A stretch of 64,000 bases of DNA from Candidatus Desulfovibrio gallistercoris. GTDB lineage: Bacteria; Desulfobacterota; Desulfovibrionia; Desulfovibrionales; Desulfovibrionaceae. The notes below the pieces were generated by a model. The model saw only the letters and a program-made list of their open reading frames with translations, had not been told where the DNA came from and did not search any database. Below, piece after piece: positions 50,556 through 59,675 of the stretch. The translations under genes and the position numbers were made by a program. The number at the start of each line of letters is the position of its first letter. The first letter of the stretch is position 1. The stretch is from assembly GCA_019118745.1 (NCBI GenBank), contig DWYJ01000037.1, positions 1 to 64,000 on the forward strand, given 5' to 3'.

Positions 50556-51947
50556 ATGGAAGGTTTCAAGGAATTTCTCGGCAAAACGCTGGATGCGGCC
50601 ATCGAAGAGGCCTGCACCTACTACAACGCCTCGCGCGAAAAGCTCGAAATCGAGATCATCCAGGACGCCAAGACGGGCATCTTCGGCATCGTCGGGGCCC
50701 GCAAGGCCAAGGTGCGCGCCCGGCGCGCCGCCCTGCGCGAAGTGGTGGAAAACGCCCTGGGACGGAGCAGCCGCCCCGTGTCTGCCGAGGCGGACGCCAC
50801 CGGCGGCAAACAGAGCGGCGAGCCCTCCGCCACGCCTGCGGAAGAGCCCGCCCGCGAAACGCGCCCGGAAAAGCCCGCCGCACGTGAAGGCGGTCCGCGG
50901 CGCGGCAAGGGCCGGACGGAAGAGCGCAGCCCCCGCGAGGGTGACGCGCGCGAAGGCCGCCGGAGCGAAGAGCGCGGCCCCAAAGCCGGCCGCAAGGGCC
51001 AGAACATGCCGGCCCCCGTCACGCCCTCTCAGCAGACGGAAGACGTCGCCACGGGAGCGGCCGCGGAAAGCGAAGATCAGCCTGACAATACGGAAAAAAC
51101 GCCCCGCGCCGAGCGCCCCCGCCACGGGGAACGCTCCGGCCGCGCCGCCCAGCGGGAGAGCCGCCGCGCCCCGGCGGACGACGATATGGACGAAGCCGAC
51201 GAGTCCCTGCCGCGCCGCGCGCTGGAAGAGCTGGATCAGGCCCGCCTGCAGGAGCTGGCCAAGGACTGCGTGAGCCGCCTCATCCGTCCCATGCTGAGCC
51301 AGCCGGTGGAAGAGCCGGAAGTGGATATCGTGGACGGACGGGTACGGGTCGCCGTGGACTGCGGCGAGGACTCCGGCCTGCTCATCGGCCGTGAAGGCCA
51401 GACGCTGGCCGCCCTCCAGTACCTGGCCTCGCGCATCGTCTCGCGCGGCATGGACGCCGCCGTGCGCGTCCAGCTGGATGCCGGGCGCTACCGGCAGCGG
51501 CAGGAGGAAAAGCTGCGCGACATGGCGCTGGCCCTGGCGGCCAAGGTGCGCCAGACGGGCCGCTCCTACTCCACCCGTCCGCTCAGCTCCTACCACCGGC
51601 GCATCATCCACCTCTGCCTGCAGGAGATGGACGACATCCTGACCCGCAGCACCGGGGACGGCCCGCTGAAGCGGGTGGTGATTTTGCGCCGCCGGCCGGA
51701 AAAAGGCGAGCGCCAGCCGCAGGGCGAGCGGGACAATCGCCGCCGCGCTCCCCGTCCCGAGGGGGAGACTGAAGGCCGCAACGCCTCTCTCGCCGCCTCC
51801 GCCGTGCCGGATATGACGGCGGGAATGCCGGTGGAGACGACCGCGTGTGGCGGGCCCATGCCGGCGATGCAGGAAGCGGCGGAACAGACGGCGGAAGCCC
51901 CCGCCGCAGCCGCGACGGACGGCGAGCGCTCACGGGACGAGGCATGA
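50556..51947 (+). CDS. jag: Jag/KhpB RNA-binding protein (Jag-N, KH, R3H) with long charged linker
   Basis: MEGFKEFLGKTLDAAIEEACTYYNASREKLEIEII...GLLIGREGQTLAALQYLASRIV...RPLSSYHRRIIHLCLQEM. Confidence 0.93.
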   Translation: MEGFKEFLGKTLDAAIEEACTYYNASREKLEIEIIQDAKTGIFGIVGARKAKVRARRAALREVVENALGRSSRPVSAEADATGGKQSGEPSATPAEEPARETRPEKPAAREGGPRRGKGRTEERSPREGDAREGRRSEERGPKAGRKGQNMPAPVTPSQQTEDVATGAAAESEDQPDNTEKTPRAERPRHGERSGRAAQRESRRAPADDDMDEADESLPRRALEELDQARLQELAKDCVSRLIRPMLSQPVEEPEVDIVDGRVRVAVDCGEDSGLLIGREGQTLAALQYLASRIVSRGMDAAVRVQLDAGRYRQRQEEKLRDMALALAAKVRQTGRSYSTRPLSSYHRRIIHLCLQEMDDILTRSTGDGPLKRVVILRRRPEKGERQPQGERDNRRRAPRPEGETEGRNASLAASAVPDMTAGMPVETTACGGPMPAMQEAAEQTAEAPAAAATDGERSRDEA

Positions 51948-53341
51948 CCACCATTGCGGCCATCGCCACGGCGCCTGGGGCAGGCGGTATCGGCATTGTG
52001 CGCCTTTCCGGGCCGCGTGCCAAGGAGATCCTGGCGCGGCTCTTCCTGCCGCTTTCGGCGGGCTTCGTCAATTTCCGCCCCTGGCAGCTGCATCATGGCC
52101 GCGTGCTGGACAGTCACGGCGAGGCCCTCGATGACGTGCTGGCCGTCTTCATGCCCGGCCCCCGCACCTTCACCGGGGAGGACGTGGCCGAGATCCACTG
52201 TCACGGCGGCGTGTTCATCGTGCAGGCCGTGCTGGAGAGCGCTCTGCGCCTCGGCGCGCGGCAGGCGCAACGCGGGGAGTTCAGCCGCCGGGCTTTCTGC
52301 AATGGCCGTATGGACCTGAGCCAGGCCGAAGCCGTGGCCGAACTGGTGGCCGCGCCCTCGCGCGAGGCCGTGCGCTTCGGCCTTTCGCGTCTTGAGGGGC
52401 TGCTCGGCCGCCGGGTGCGCGCCCTGCGTACGGAGCTGGACGGACTGCGCGCCCAGATGTGCCTTGCCGTGGATTTCCCTGAAGAGGAAGTGGAGAGCCT
52501 GCCCCCGTCCGCCTTTGCCGGGCGCGTCCTGGACGTGATGCAGGCCCTTGAGGGGCTGTTGCGGGCCCAGCGCCGGGCGCGGGTCATGCAGCAGGGGGCG
52601 CAGGTCGTGCTGGCCGGAGCGGTCAACGCCGGCAAGTCCAGCCTGATGAACGCCCTGCTGGGCCGCCAACGGGCGCTGGTCACCGACATCCCCGGCACGA
52701 CGCGTGATTTTATCGAAGAAGGCTGCGATCTGGACGGGCTCTCCATCCGGCTGGTGGACACCGCCGGCCTGCGGGAAGCGACGGAGAGCGTGGAACATCT
52801 GGGCATTGCCCTGAGCCGTGAGAAGCTGGCCCAGGCGGACGCTATCCTGCTCGTGGTGGACGGCGGCGCGCTGGGCGAGGACGGCGCGGCCGCGGTGGTC
52901 TGTCCGGAACCGGCCGCCGCCGAAGTGCTGGAGACCGCCGGGGACATCCCGGTCCTGCTGGTCTGGAACAAGGCGGATCTTTGCGATCCGGCCGTCTTCC
53001 CGCCCCGCTGGGCCGGCCGGCGCCCCGCCCTGCGGCTCTGCGCGCGCAGCGGCGCGGGGCTCGACGAGCTCGCTGCGCGGCTGCGGGAGTGCATCCTTGC
53101 CGGAACGGCGGAAACGCCCCCGGAGGATGGACTGGCCCCCAATGCCCGGCAGGCGCTGGCGCTGGAACAGGCTCGCCGCGAACTGGAAGGGCTCCATGCG
53201 GACATCCTGTCCGGCATGCCGTATGACTGTTGCGCCGTGCGCCTGGCCGCGGCGACGGCCTATCTGGACGAGGTCACCGGCAGCAACAGCACGGAAGAGG
53301 TGCTGAACAGCATCTTTGAACATTTCTGTATCGGGAAATAA
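51944..53341 (+). CDS. mnmE: tRNA modification GTPase MnmE
   Basis: MTTIAAIATAPGAGGIGIVRLSGPRA; GAVNAGKSSLMNALLGRQRALVTDIPGTTRDFIEE; C-terminal FEHFCIGK. Confidence 0.98.
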   Translation: MTTIAAIATAPGAGGIGIVRLSGPRAKEILARLFLPLSAGFVNFRPWQLHHGRVLDSHGEALDDVLAVFMPGPRTFTGEDVAEIHCHGGVFIVQAVLESALRLGARQAQRGEFSRRAFCNGRMDLSQAEAVAELVAAPSREAVRFGLSRLEGLLGRRVRALRTELDGLRAQMCLAVDFPEEEVESLPPSAFAGRVLDVMQALEGLLRAQRRARVMQQGAQVVLAGAVNAGKSSLMNALLGRQRALVTDIPGTTRDFIEEGCDLDGLSIRLVDTAGLREATESVEHLGIALSREKLAQADAILLVVDGGALGEDGAAAVVCPEPAAAEVLETAGDIPVLLVWNKADLCDPAVFPPRWAGRRPALRLCARSGAGLDELAARLRECILAGTAETPPEDGLAPNARQALALEQARRELEGLHADILSGMPYDCCAVRLAAATAYLDEVTGSNSTEEVLNSIFEHFCIGK

Positions 53342-53385
53342 ACGGCAGGGAGCACCTGAAAAGCCCCTGCCGGGGAAAGCGTCGC

Positions 53386-53991
53386 ATGAATCTGGAAGAG
53401 TTGCGCCGTCGCCTGAGCAGCGACGAGATCAATGCCCTGCCCCTGCGGCATTACGAAGGGCCCATCTACCTTGTCCGCACCGAGGCGGACTGGCGCAATG
53501 CCCTGCCCCAGCTTCTCGATGAACGCGTCATCGGTTTCGACACGGAGACCCGCCCCACCTTCCGCAAGGGCCGCATCAACCAGCCTTCGCTGGTGCAGCT
53601 CGCCACGGCGGATGCCGTATACCTCGTGCAACTCGGCTGGCTGCCCTTCGGCGATTATCTGGCCGATCTGCTGGCCGACGGCCGCTATCTCAAGGTCGGC
53701 GTCGGCATCGGCGACGACATGCGGGAACTGGGCAAGATCCACCCCTTCACGCCCGCCGGGCATGTGGATCTCGGCCAGATGGCGCGCCAAAACCGCATGT
53801 GCAGTCAGGGCCTGCGCTCCCTGACCGCGCACCTTTTCGGCTGGCGCATCTCCAAGGGGCCGCAGTGCTCCAACTGGGGCCTGCCCGAACTGACCCAGCG
53901 CCAGATCCTCTATGCCGCCACCGACGCCTGGGTCGGCCGGGCCATCTTCCTCAAAATGTGCGAGCTGGGGCTCGTGAGGCAGTTGCCATGA
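53386..53991 (+). CDS. 3'-5' exonuclease (DEDD, RNase D-like)
   Basis: VIGFDTETRPTFRKGRINQPSLVQLATADAVYLVQL; QILYAATDAWVGRAIF. Confidence 0.88.
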   Translation: MNLEELRRRLSSDEINALPLRHYEGPIYLVRTEADWRNALPQLLDERVIGFDTETRPTFRKGRINQPSLVQLATADAVYLVQLGWLPFGDYLADLLADGRYLKVGVGIGDDMRELGKIHPFTPAGHVDLGQMARQNRMCSQGLRSLTAHLFGWRISKGPQCSNWGLPELTQRQILYAATDAWVGRAIFLKMCELGLVRQLP

Positions 53992-55136
53992 TGGCGGCCA
54001 CGCCTCCGGCGCTTGGCCCGCGCCTGGTGTTCTTTACCGGCGGCACGGCCCTGCGGGAGGTCAGCCGCAGCCTTACCCGCCTGACGCACAATTCCGTCCA
54101 TCTGGTCACCCCCTTCGATTCCGGCGGCAGCACGGCCAGCCTGCGCCGGGCTTTCGCCATGCCCGCCGTGGGGGATATCCGCAACCGGCTGGCGGCCCTG
54201 TCCGACAGGGACATCATCCCCGACGCCGTGCTGGAACTCTGGGAGCAACGCCTGCCGGAAGACGGCGACCCGGAAGAACTGCGCCGGCAACTGCTGCAAC
54301 TGGGCGAGAGCGTCCATCCCTGCTGGCGGGAGCTGCCGGATGTCTTCGCCGCCTCCATGCGGCTGTATCTCTCCTTCTTCCTGCGCCGCATGCCGCCCCA
54401 TTTCGATGCGCGCTACGCCAGCCTCGGCAATCTCATGCTGGCCGGGGGCTATCTGGAACACCGGCGGGACTTCGGGCCGGTGCTGGCCTTCTTTTCCCGT
54501 CTGCTGCAGGCGCGCGGCGTGGTCACGCCCATCGTGGAGGAGAGCCTGCATCTGGCGGCCGTGCTGGATGACGGCAGCCGGGTGGTGGGGCAGCACCATT
54601 TCGGTCAGCTCGGACAAAACATCCGCCGCCTCTTCCTGACCGTCCACGAGCCGGACCGGCCCTTCCACGACATGACCCCCTGCCGCCCGGCCATCACCCG
54701 CACGGCGGCGACCTATCTGCAAAGCGCGGGGCTCATCTGCTACCCGATGGGGAGCTTCTACACCAGCGTGCTGGCCAACCTGCTGCCTGCCGGCGTGGGG
54801 CGGGCCGTGCGGTCCGCCGCCTGTCCCAAGGTCTTCCTGCCCAATTCGGGACAGGACAGGGAGGTCTGCGGCCTTTCCATCCTGGGCCAGACCCGCATGA
54901 TCCTGGATGCCCTGCGCGCGGACTGCCCCGACGCGCAGCCGCAGGAGCTGCTGCAATGGGTCGTGGTGGACCGGCAGCACGGCGTATACGAGGGCGGCTG
55001 CGACACCACCGCGCTGGCGGATCTCGGCCTGCGCGTGCTGGACGTGGATATGGTCCGGCCCGACATGCCGGAACGCCATGACCCGGACAAGGTGGCCCGT
55101 CTGCTCTGCCGCCTCAGCCGCGGGGAAGAGGCGTGA
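53988..55136 (+). CDS. CofD/YvcK-like 2-phospho-L-lactate transferase family protein (GAK-system CofD-like type suspected)
   Basis: RLVFFTGGTALREVSRSLTRLTHNSVHLVTPFDSGGSTASLRRAFAMPAVGDIRNRLAALSD. Confidence 0.8.
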   Translation: MMAATPPALGPRLVFFTGGTALREVSRSLTRLTHNSVHLVTPFDSGGSTASLRRAFAMPAVGDIRNRLAALSDRDIIPDAVLELWEQRLPEDGDPEELRRQLLQLGESVHPCWRELPDVFAASMRLYLSFFLRRMPPHFDARYASLGNLMLAGGYLEHRRDFGPVLAFFSRLLQARGVVTPIVEESLHLAAVLDDGSRVVGQHHFGQLGQNIRRLFLTVHEPDRPFHDMTPCRPAITRTAATYLQSAGLICYPMGSFYTSVLANLLPAGVGRAVRSAACPKVFLPNSGQDREVCGLSILGQTRMILDALRADCPDAQPQELLQWVVVDRQHGVYEGGCDTTALADLGLRVLDVDMVRPDMPERHDPDKVARLLCRLSRGEEA

Positions 55137-56173
55137 ACGGGCAGGAACCCGCCCGCCGTGTGCCGGTGGAGACCGCGCTGCACGGCCTGCGCCTGGACCG
55201 GGCCGTCATGACGCTGTGCGGTCTGAGCCTGCGGGCCGCCCGCCGCCGCATCGAGGACGGCGGCATCCTGCTGGACGGCAGGCCCGCCGCGGCGGCACTG
55301 CGCCTGCGTGCGGGGCAGACCCTTGAACTGCTCCCCGACGATCACATATGCCGTGGCCATGCCGGCGACGAAGCGGCGCTGGCCGTCCGTCTGCTGGGCA
55401 GGCAGGGCGACTATGCGGCCTTCGTCAAGCCCGCCGGGCTGCACAGCAGCCCGCTTGCCGGACGCTGCGCGCCGAACCTGGAAGACGCCGCCCGGACGCT
55501 CTGGGGGGATGAGGCCCGCCCCCTGCATTTCCTCCAGCGGCTGGATCAGGCCACCTCCGGCATCGTCTGCGCGGCCCTTTCCCCTGACGCCGCGCAGCGC
55601 TTCCGCACGGACGAGGGCTGCGGTCGCTACGCCAAGGCCTATCTGGCCCTGCTGCACGGCGAGTTGAGCGCGCCGGTCACGGCGGACAGGGCCCTTGACG
55701 TGGACAGCCGCAGCGTCAGCCGCGTTCTGGACAAAGCCGCCCCGCTCCTGCGCCATACCCTCTTTTTCCCCCTGCAAGTCCTGCGCGGCGGCGAGGCGGA
55801 GGAGGTGCTTGCCGCCAACGGCCTGCCCGCCGTCCCTGCCGCGACGATCACGCTTGCCGCCTGCCTCATCCGTTGCGGGGCCCGCCATCAGATACGGGCC
55901 CATGCGGCCAGTCTCGGCCTGCCCCTCTGCGGCGACGGCCGCTATGCGCCGTCCGGCGGCACCCCCGCAGCCGGGGGACCGGAACGCTTCCTGCTGCATC
56001 ATGCCCGCCTGAGCGGGCCCTGCGGACAGTGGCTGTGCCTGCCGGACTGGAACGGCCTGCCCTTTCTGGAAAATCATTTCCGAAAATGGCTTGAATCCCT
56101 CAGCCGTTACGATAGTATATTCCTCACGGAAAAGGCCGCTGCGGCCCGCGCCCCTGCGCGGGAACGCGGTTGA
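55133..56173 (+). CDS. RluA family pseudouridine synthase
   Basis: S4-like N-term; FVKPAGLHSSPL...HFLQRLDQATSGIVCAAL. Confidence 0.9.
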   Translation: MNGQEPARRVPVETALHGLRLDRAVMTLCGLSLRAARRRIEDGGILLDGRPAAAALRLRAGQTLELLPDDHICRGHAGDEAALAVRLLGRQGDYAAFVKPAGLHSSPLAGRCAPNLEDAARTLWGDEARPLHFLQRLDQATSGIVCAALSPDAAQRFRTDEGCGRYAKAYLALLHGELSAPVTADRALDVDSRSVSRVLDKAAPLLRHTLFFPLQVLRGGEAEEVLAANGLPAVPAATITLAACLIRCGARHQIRAHAASLGLPLCGDGRYAPSGGTPAAGGPERFLLHHARLSGPCGQWLCLPDWNGLPFLENHFRKWLESLSRYDSIFLTEKAAAARAPARERG

Positions 56174-56215
56174 GCCGCCCAGCTTTTTTTCCGCCACCTT
56201 TTTTCAGGAGACGGC

Positions 56216-56845
56216 ATGTTCGCATCCCTGCTGCCCAAGTCGGCCCCCTTCTTTGAAATGCTCATGGAGCAGAACACCCTGCTCCGCCACATGGTCCACC
56301 ACCTCGTGGGCATGATGGAAAACCTTGACGCCGTGGATGACGCCCACAAGCAGATCTCCCTGCTGGAAGAACAGGGCGACGTGCTGCACGTCAAGATCAT
56401 CCGCGACCTCTCGCAGACCTTCATCACCCCCATCGACCGGGAAGACATCCTCCGCATCAACCAGATGCAGGAGGAAACGATGGACTGCATCCACACGCTC
56501 ACCACCCGCCTGCACATCTTCGAATTCTCCAAGATGCGCTTCCCCATGGTGCAGATGGCCCGCACCATCAGCGCCATGCTGGACCTCACCCAGCTCATGC
56601 TGGACGGGCTCACCCACCGCAAGGACTGCCACAAGACCCATGCCTTCCGCACCCTGCGCGACGAGTGCGACATGCTGCTGGCCGTGGGGCTGGCGGAACT
56701 CATGGACCCGCAGGGCGAGGTCACCCCGGCCGCCATCATGGACATGCTCAAGTGGAGCCAGGCCTACGACCGCATCAGCATGCTGCTGGAAAACGTCAAC
56801 AGCCTTGCCGAAACCCTGGAAGAAGCGGTATTGAAAAATGTTTGA
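56216..56845 (+). CDS. DUF47/PhoU-like phosphate transport regulator (TIGR00153 type)
   Basis: SAPFFEMLMEQNTLLRHMVHHLVGMMENLD...VKIIRDLSQTFITPIDREDILRI; overlaps pit. Confidence 0.93.
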   Translation: MFASLLPKSAPFFEMLMEQNTLLRHMVHHLVGMMENLDAVDDAHKQISLLEEQGDVLHVKIIRDLSQTFITPIDREDILRINQMQEETMDCIHTLTTRLHIFEFSKMRFPMVQMARTISAMLDLTQLMLDGLTHRKDCHKTHAFRTLRDECDMLLAVGLAELMDPQGEVTPAAIMDMLKWSQAYDRISMLLENVNSLAETLEEAVLKNV

Positions 56846-57845
56846 GATCCCCCTTCTTCTCATCCTCATCGTGCTGGTCGCCCTGGTCTTCGACTTCACC
56901 AACGGCGCGCACGACTGCGCCAACGCCATCGCCACGGTCGTCTCCACCAAGGTGGTGACGCCGCGGCTTGCCGTGGGCTGCGCGGCGGCGCTCAACCTCA
57001 TCGGCGCTCTGCTGGGAACGGAGGTCGCCAAAACGCTTGGCAGCGGCATCGTGCTGCCTGAAGTTGTGGAGGGCAGCCACGTCCTCGTGCTGGCCGCGCT
57101 GGTCGGGGCCATCGGCTGGAACTGCATCACCTGGTATTTCGGCATCCCCTCCTCGTCGTCGCATGCCCTCATCGGCGGGCTCATCGGCGCGGCCATCGCC
57201 CACAGCGGCATGGCCGGGCTCAATCTCTACGGCATCTTCAGCAAGGTGCTGCTGCCGCTGATCATCTCGCCCCTGTCGGGCTATGCGGTCGGCTTCCTGC
57301 TCATGTGGATCATCTACTGGATCTGCGCGCCCATACAACGCAGCAAGGTCAACCGAGCCTTCCGCAAACTCCAACTGCTGTCCGCCGGTTTCATGGCCAC
57401 CAGCCACGGCCTCAATGACGCGCAGAAGACCATGGGCATCATCACCCTGGCCCTGATGATCTTCGGCTTTGCCGATACGACGGAACATGTGCCGCTCTGG
57501 GTCAAGCTGAGCTGCGCGGGCGCCATGGCCCTCGGTACGGCCATCGGCGGCTGGAAGATCGTCAAGACCATGGGGCACCGCATCTTCAAGCTGGAGCCGG
57601 TCCACGGCTTTGCCGCCGAGACCTCGGCCTCCATCGTCATTGCCGGAGCCTCCCTGGTCGGCGCGCCGGTCAGCACCACGCACACCATCTCGGCCTGCAT
57701 CTTCGGCGTGGGCTCCACCAAGCGCCTCAGCGCCGTGCGCTGGAACGTGGCCGGGCAGCTCGTCATCGCCTGGGTGCTCACCCTGCCCGCGGCCTCGGTC
57801 ATCGGCTGCCTGTCCTATCTGATCCTGCACCTCATCTGGGCCTGA
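56838..57845 (+). CDS. PiT family inorganic phosphate transporter
   Basis: DFTNGAHDCANAIATVVSTKVVTPRLAV; SHGLNDAQKTMGIITLAL; GAPVSTTHTISACIFGVG. Confidence 0.96.
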   Translation: MFEIPLLLILIVLVALVFDFTNGAHDCANAIATVVSTKVVTPRLAVGCAAALNLIGALLGTEVAKTLGSGIVLPEVVEGSHVLVLAALVGAIGWNCITWYFGIPSSSSHALIGGLIGAAIAHSGMAGLNLYGIFSKVLLPLIISPLSGYAVGFLLMWIIYWICAPIQRSKVNRAFRKLQLLSAGFMATSHGLNDAQKTMGIITLALMIFGFADTTEHVPLWVKLSCAGAMALGTAIGGWKIVKTMGHRIFKLEPVHGFAAETSASIVIAGASLVGAPVSTTHTISACIFGVGSTKRLSAVRWNVAGQLVIAWVLTLPAASVIGCLSYLILHLIWA

Positions 57846-57858
57846 TGCAGCTGCCCCC

Positions 57859-58100
57859 CAGAGCCTGCTGATGCTCTTCGCTGCGTGTTTAGGGGAAGGG
57901 GAACCTCTCGCGTTGCTGTCGATGTCCGTAAGGCTCCTGTGTCGGCTGACGGGCACGGCCCTTAGGGCCGCCTTTCGGTCGCCGCCGGCGCGAGAGGGCC
58001 CAACCTTTTCGTAGCGGAGCGAGAAAAGGCGTTCTCGTCATCCTTTCCCCCATCCCTTCCCCAGCGCGCGTTTATCAGGGGAAAAAGCAGGGACGAGGGA
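57859..58100 (+). repeat. Dispersed repeat family 1, copy 3 (longest core)
   Basis: GAGCCTGctgatgctcttcgctgcgTGTTTAGGGGAAGGGGAACC...GCTGTCGATGTCCGTAAGGCTCCTGTGTCGGCTGACGGGCACGGCCC...CCATCCCTTCCCCAGCGCGCGTTTATCAGGGGAA. Confidence 0.8.
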
Positions 58101-58186
58101 AGAACACCGTCCCTCAGGGCAGGCGGGGCATGTACAGCCTATTTTCCGGATCTAACGAGAAATGCTCTAACGACAGGATATCCCGC

Positions 58187-59494
58187 ATGGACGCTCAGGC
58201 CATACGCGCCGCCCTGCCGCGCTGGCGGCAGGAGCTGCATGCCCACGCCGAGGAAGGCTGGACGGAATTCTGGACCACGGCATACGTTGCCGCCACCTTG
58301 CAGGAGCTGGGACTTTCGCCCCGCGTCGGGGCCGAAGCGCTCGACCGGACGGCCCGCATGGGCCTGCCCAGCCCGCAGCGCCTCGCGGCCGCCCGACGGC
58401 GGGCCCGCAGCGAGGGCGCGGACGAGACGCTGCTGCATCGCATGGGCGACTGCACCGGCGCGGTGGTGGACATCGGCCCGCGGGAAGCGCCGGTCGTCCT
58501 TGCCCTGCGCTTCGATATGGACGCCCTGCCCCTGCCGGAAAGCCACGCCCCTGAACATGCCCCGGCTGCGGGCGGCTATGCCTCGCGCCATGCGGGCCGC
58601 TGCCATGCCTGCGGGCACGATGCGCACACGGCGCTCGGTCTGGGGCTCGCGGCCTTGCTCCTGTCAGGCGCGCCGCTGCGCCGCCGCATCCGTCTGCTGT
58701 TCCAGCCCGCTGAAGAGGAAGTGCGCGGCGCTGCCGCCATGCTGGAACTGGTGCGCGGCATCCCGCGCTTCCTGGCCGTCCACATCGGTCTGGGCCTGCC
58801 CACGGGCACGCTGGCCACCGGCGCGTCGGGACTCATGGCCAGCACCAAGTTCGATGCCGTCTTCAGCGGTCGGGCCGCCCACGCCGCCAAAGCCCCGCAG
58901 CAAGGCCGCGACGCCCTCAAGGGGGCCGCTGCCGCCCTGCTCGGCCTGCACGATCTGCCCCGCTACGGCGACGGCGAGAACCGTATCCATGTCGGGGATC
59001 TGCACGGCGGGGGGGCGCGCAACGTGGTGGCGGACAAGGCCGTGCTGCGCGGCGAGACCCGCGCCGTCACCTGCGAGATGGCCGATGACCTCTTTGCCCG
59101 CGCCCGTGATGTGCTGGAAGGCGCTGCCGCCATGTACGGTCTTGGCTGCCGCATCACCGTGGTGGGGCAGGCCCCGGCAGCCGCCAGCGATGCCGATCTG
59201 GCCGCCCGGCTGGCCACGCTGGCCCGCTCCCTGCGGACGGAGCAGGACCGGCCGCTCTTCGCGCAGGTGCAGGAGACCGCCAACATGGGAGCCAGCGACG
59301 ACGCCGCCGTCTTCATGCGCGCGGTGCAGGCCGGCGGGGGCAAGGCCGCCTACGCCATCCTGGGCAGCGACCTCAAGGCGGGGCACCATGCGCCGAACTT
59401 CGATCTGGACGAAAGTTGCCTCTGGCCGGGATTGCTCTGGCTGGAGGCGGTCTGCCGCGACTGCGCCGCACAGGACGACTGTCTGGACGCCTGA
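58187..59494 (+). CDS. M20 family amidohydrolase (AbgA-like)
   Basis: RQELHAHAEEGWTEFWTTAYVAATLQELG; AGRCHACGHDAHTALGLGLAALLL; FQPAEEEVRGAAAM. Confidence 0.9.
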   Translation: MDAQAIRAALPRWRQELHAHAEEGWTEFWTTAYVAATLQELGLSPRVGAEALDRTARMGLPSPQRLAAARRRARSEGADETLLHRMGDCTGAVVDIGPREAPVVLALRFDMDALPLPESHAPEHAPAAGGYASRHAGRCHACGHDAHTALGLGLAALLLSGAPLRRRIRLLFQPAEEEVRGAAAMLELVRGIPRFLAVHIGLGLPTGTLATGASGLMASTKFDAVFSGRAAHAAKAPQQGRDALKGAAAALLGLHDLPRYGDGENRIHVGDLHGGGARNVVADKAVLRGETRAVTCEMADDLFARARDVLEGAAAMYGLGCRITVVGQAPAAASDADLAARLATLARSLRTEQDRPLFAQVQETANMGASDDAAVFMRAVQAGGGKAAYAILGSDLKAGHHAPNFDLDESCLWPGLLWLEAVCRDCAAQDDCLDA

Positions 59495-59523
59495 ACGCCG
59501 TTCGTGCGTCGAGATTCTTCGAT

Positions 59524-59675
59524 TTGTGTTTGGGGGAAGGGGAACCCCTCTCGCGCTGGCGGCCCGCAGGGCCGTGCCCGTTAGGCGACACAGGAGCCTT
59601 ACAAGCATCGAGAGCAACGCGAGGGGTTCCCCTTCCCCTCCCAAAATAAACAGCAAATAGCGTCAACAGGCTCTA
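59524..59675 (-). repeat. Dispersed repeat family 1, copy 4, oriented with panB
   Basis: Minus strand TAGAGCCTGttgacGCTATTTGCTGtTTATTTTGGGAGGGGAAGGGGAACCCCTCGCG...CGCGAGAGGGGTTCCCCTTCCCCCAAAC. Confidence 0.85.

Noticed and set aside
48690-51611. 973-aa antisense ORF across yidC/jag (also 783 aa at 33050-35401, 748 aa at 38091-40337, 626 aa at 1983-3863)
   Set aside because: Shadow ORFs opposite well-identified genes; compositionally biased (G/H/D/R rich), typical of high-GC codon usage; no recognisable domains
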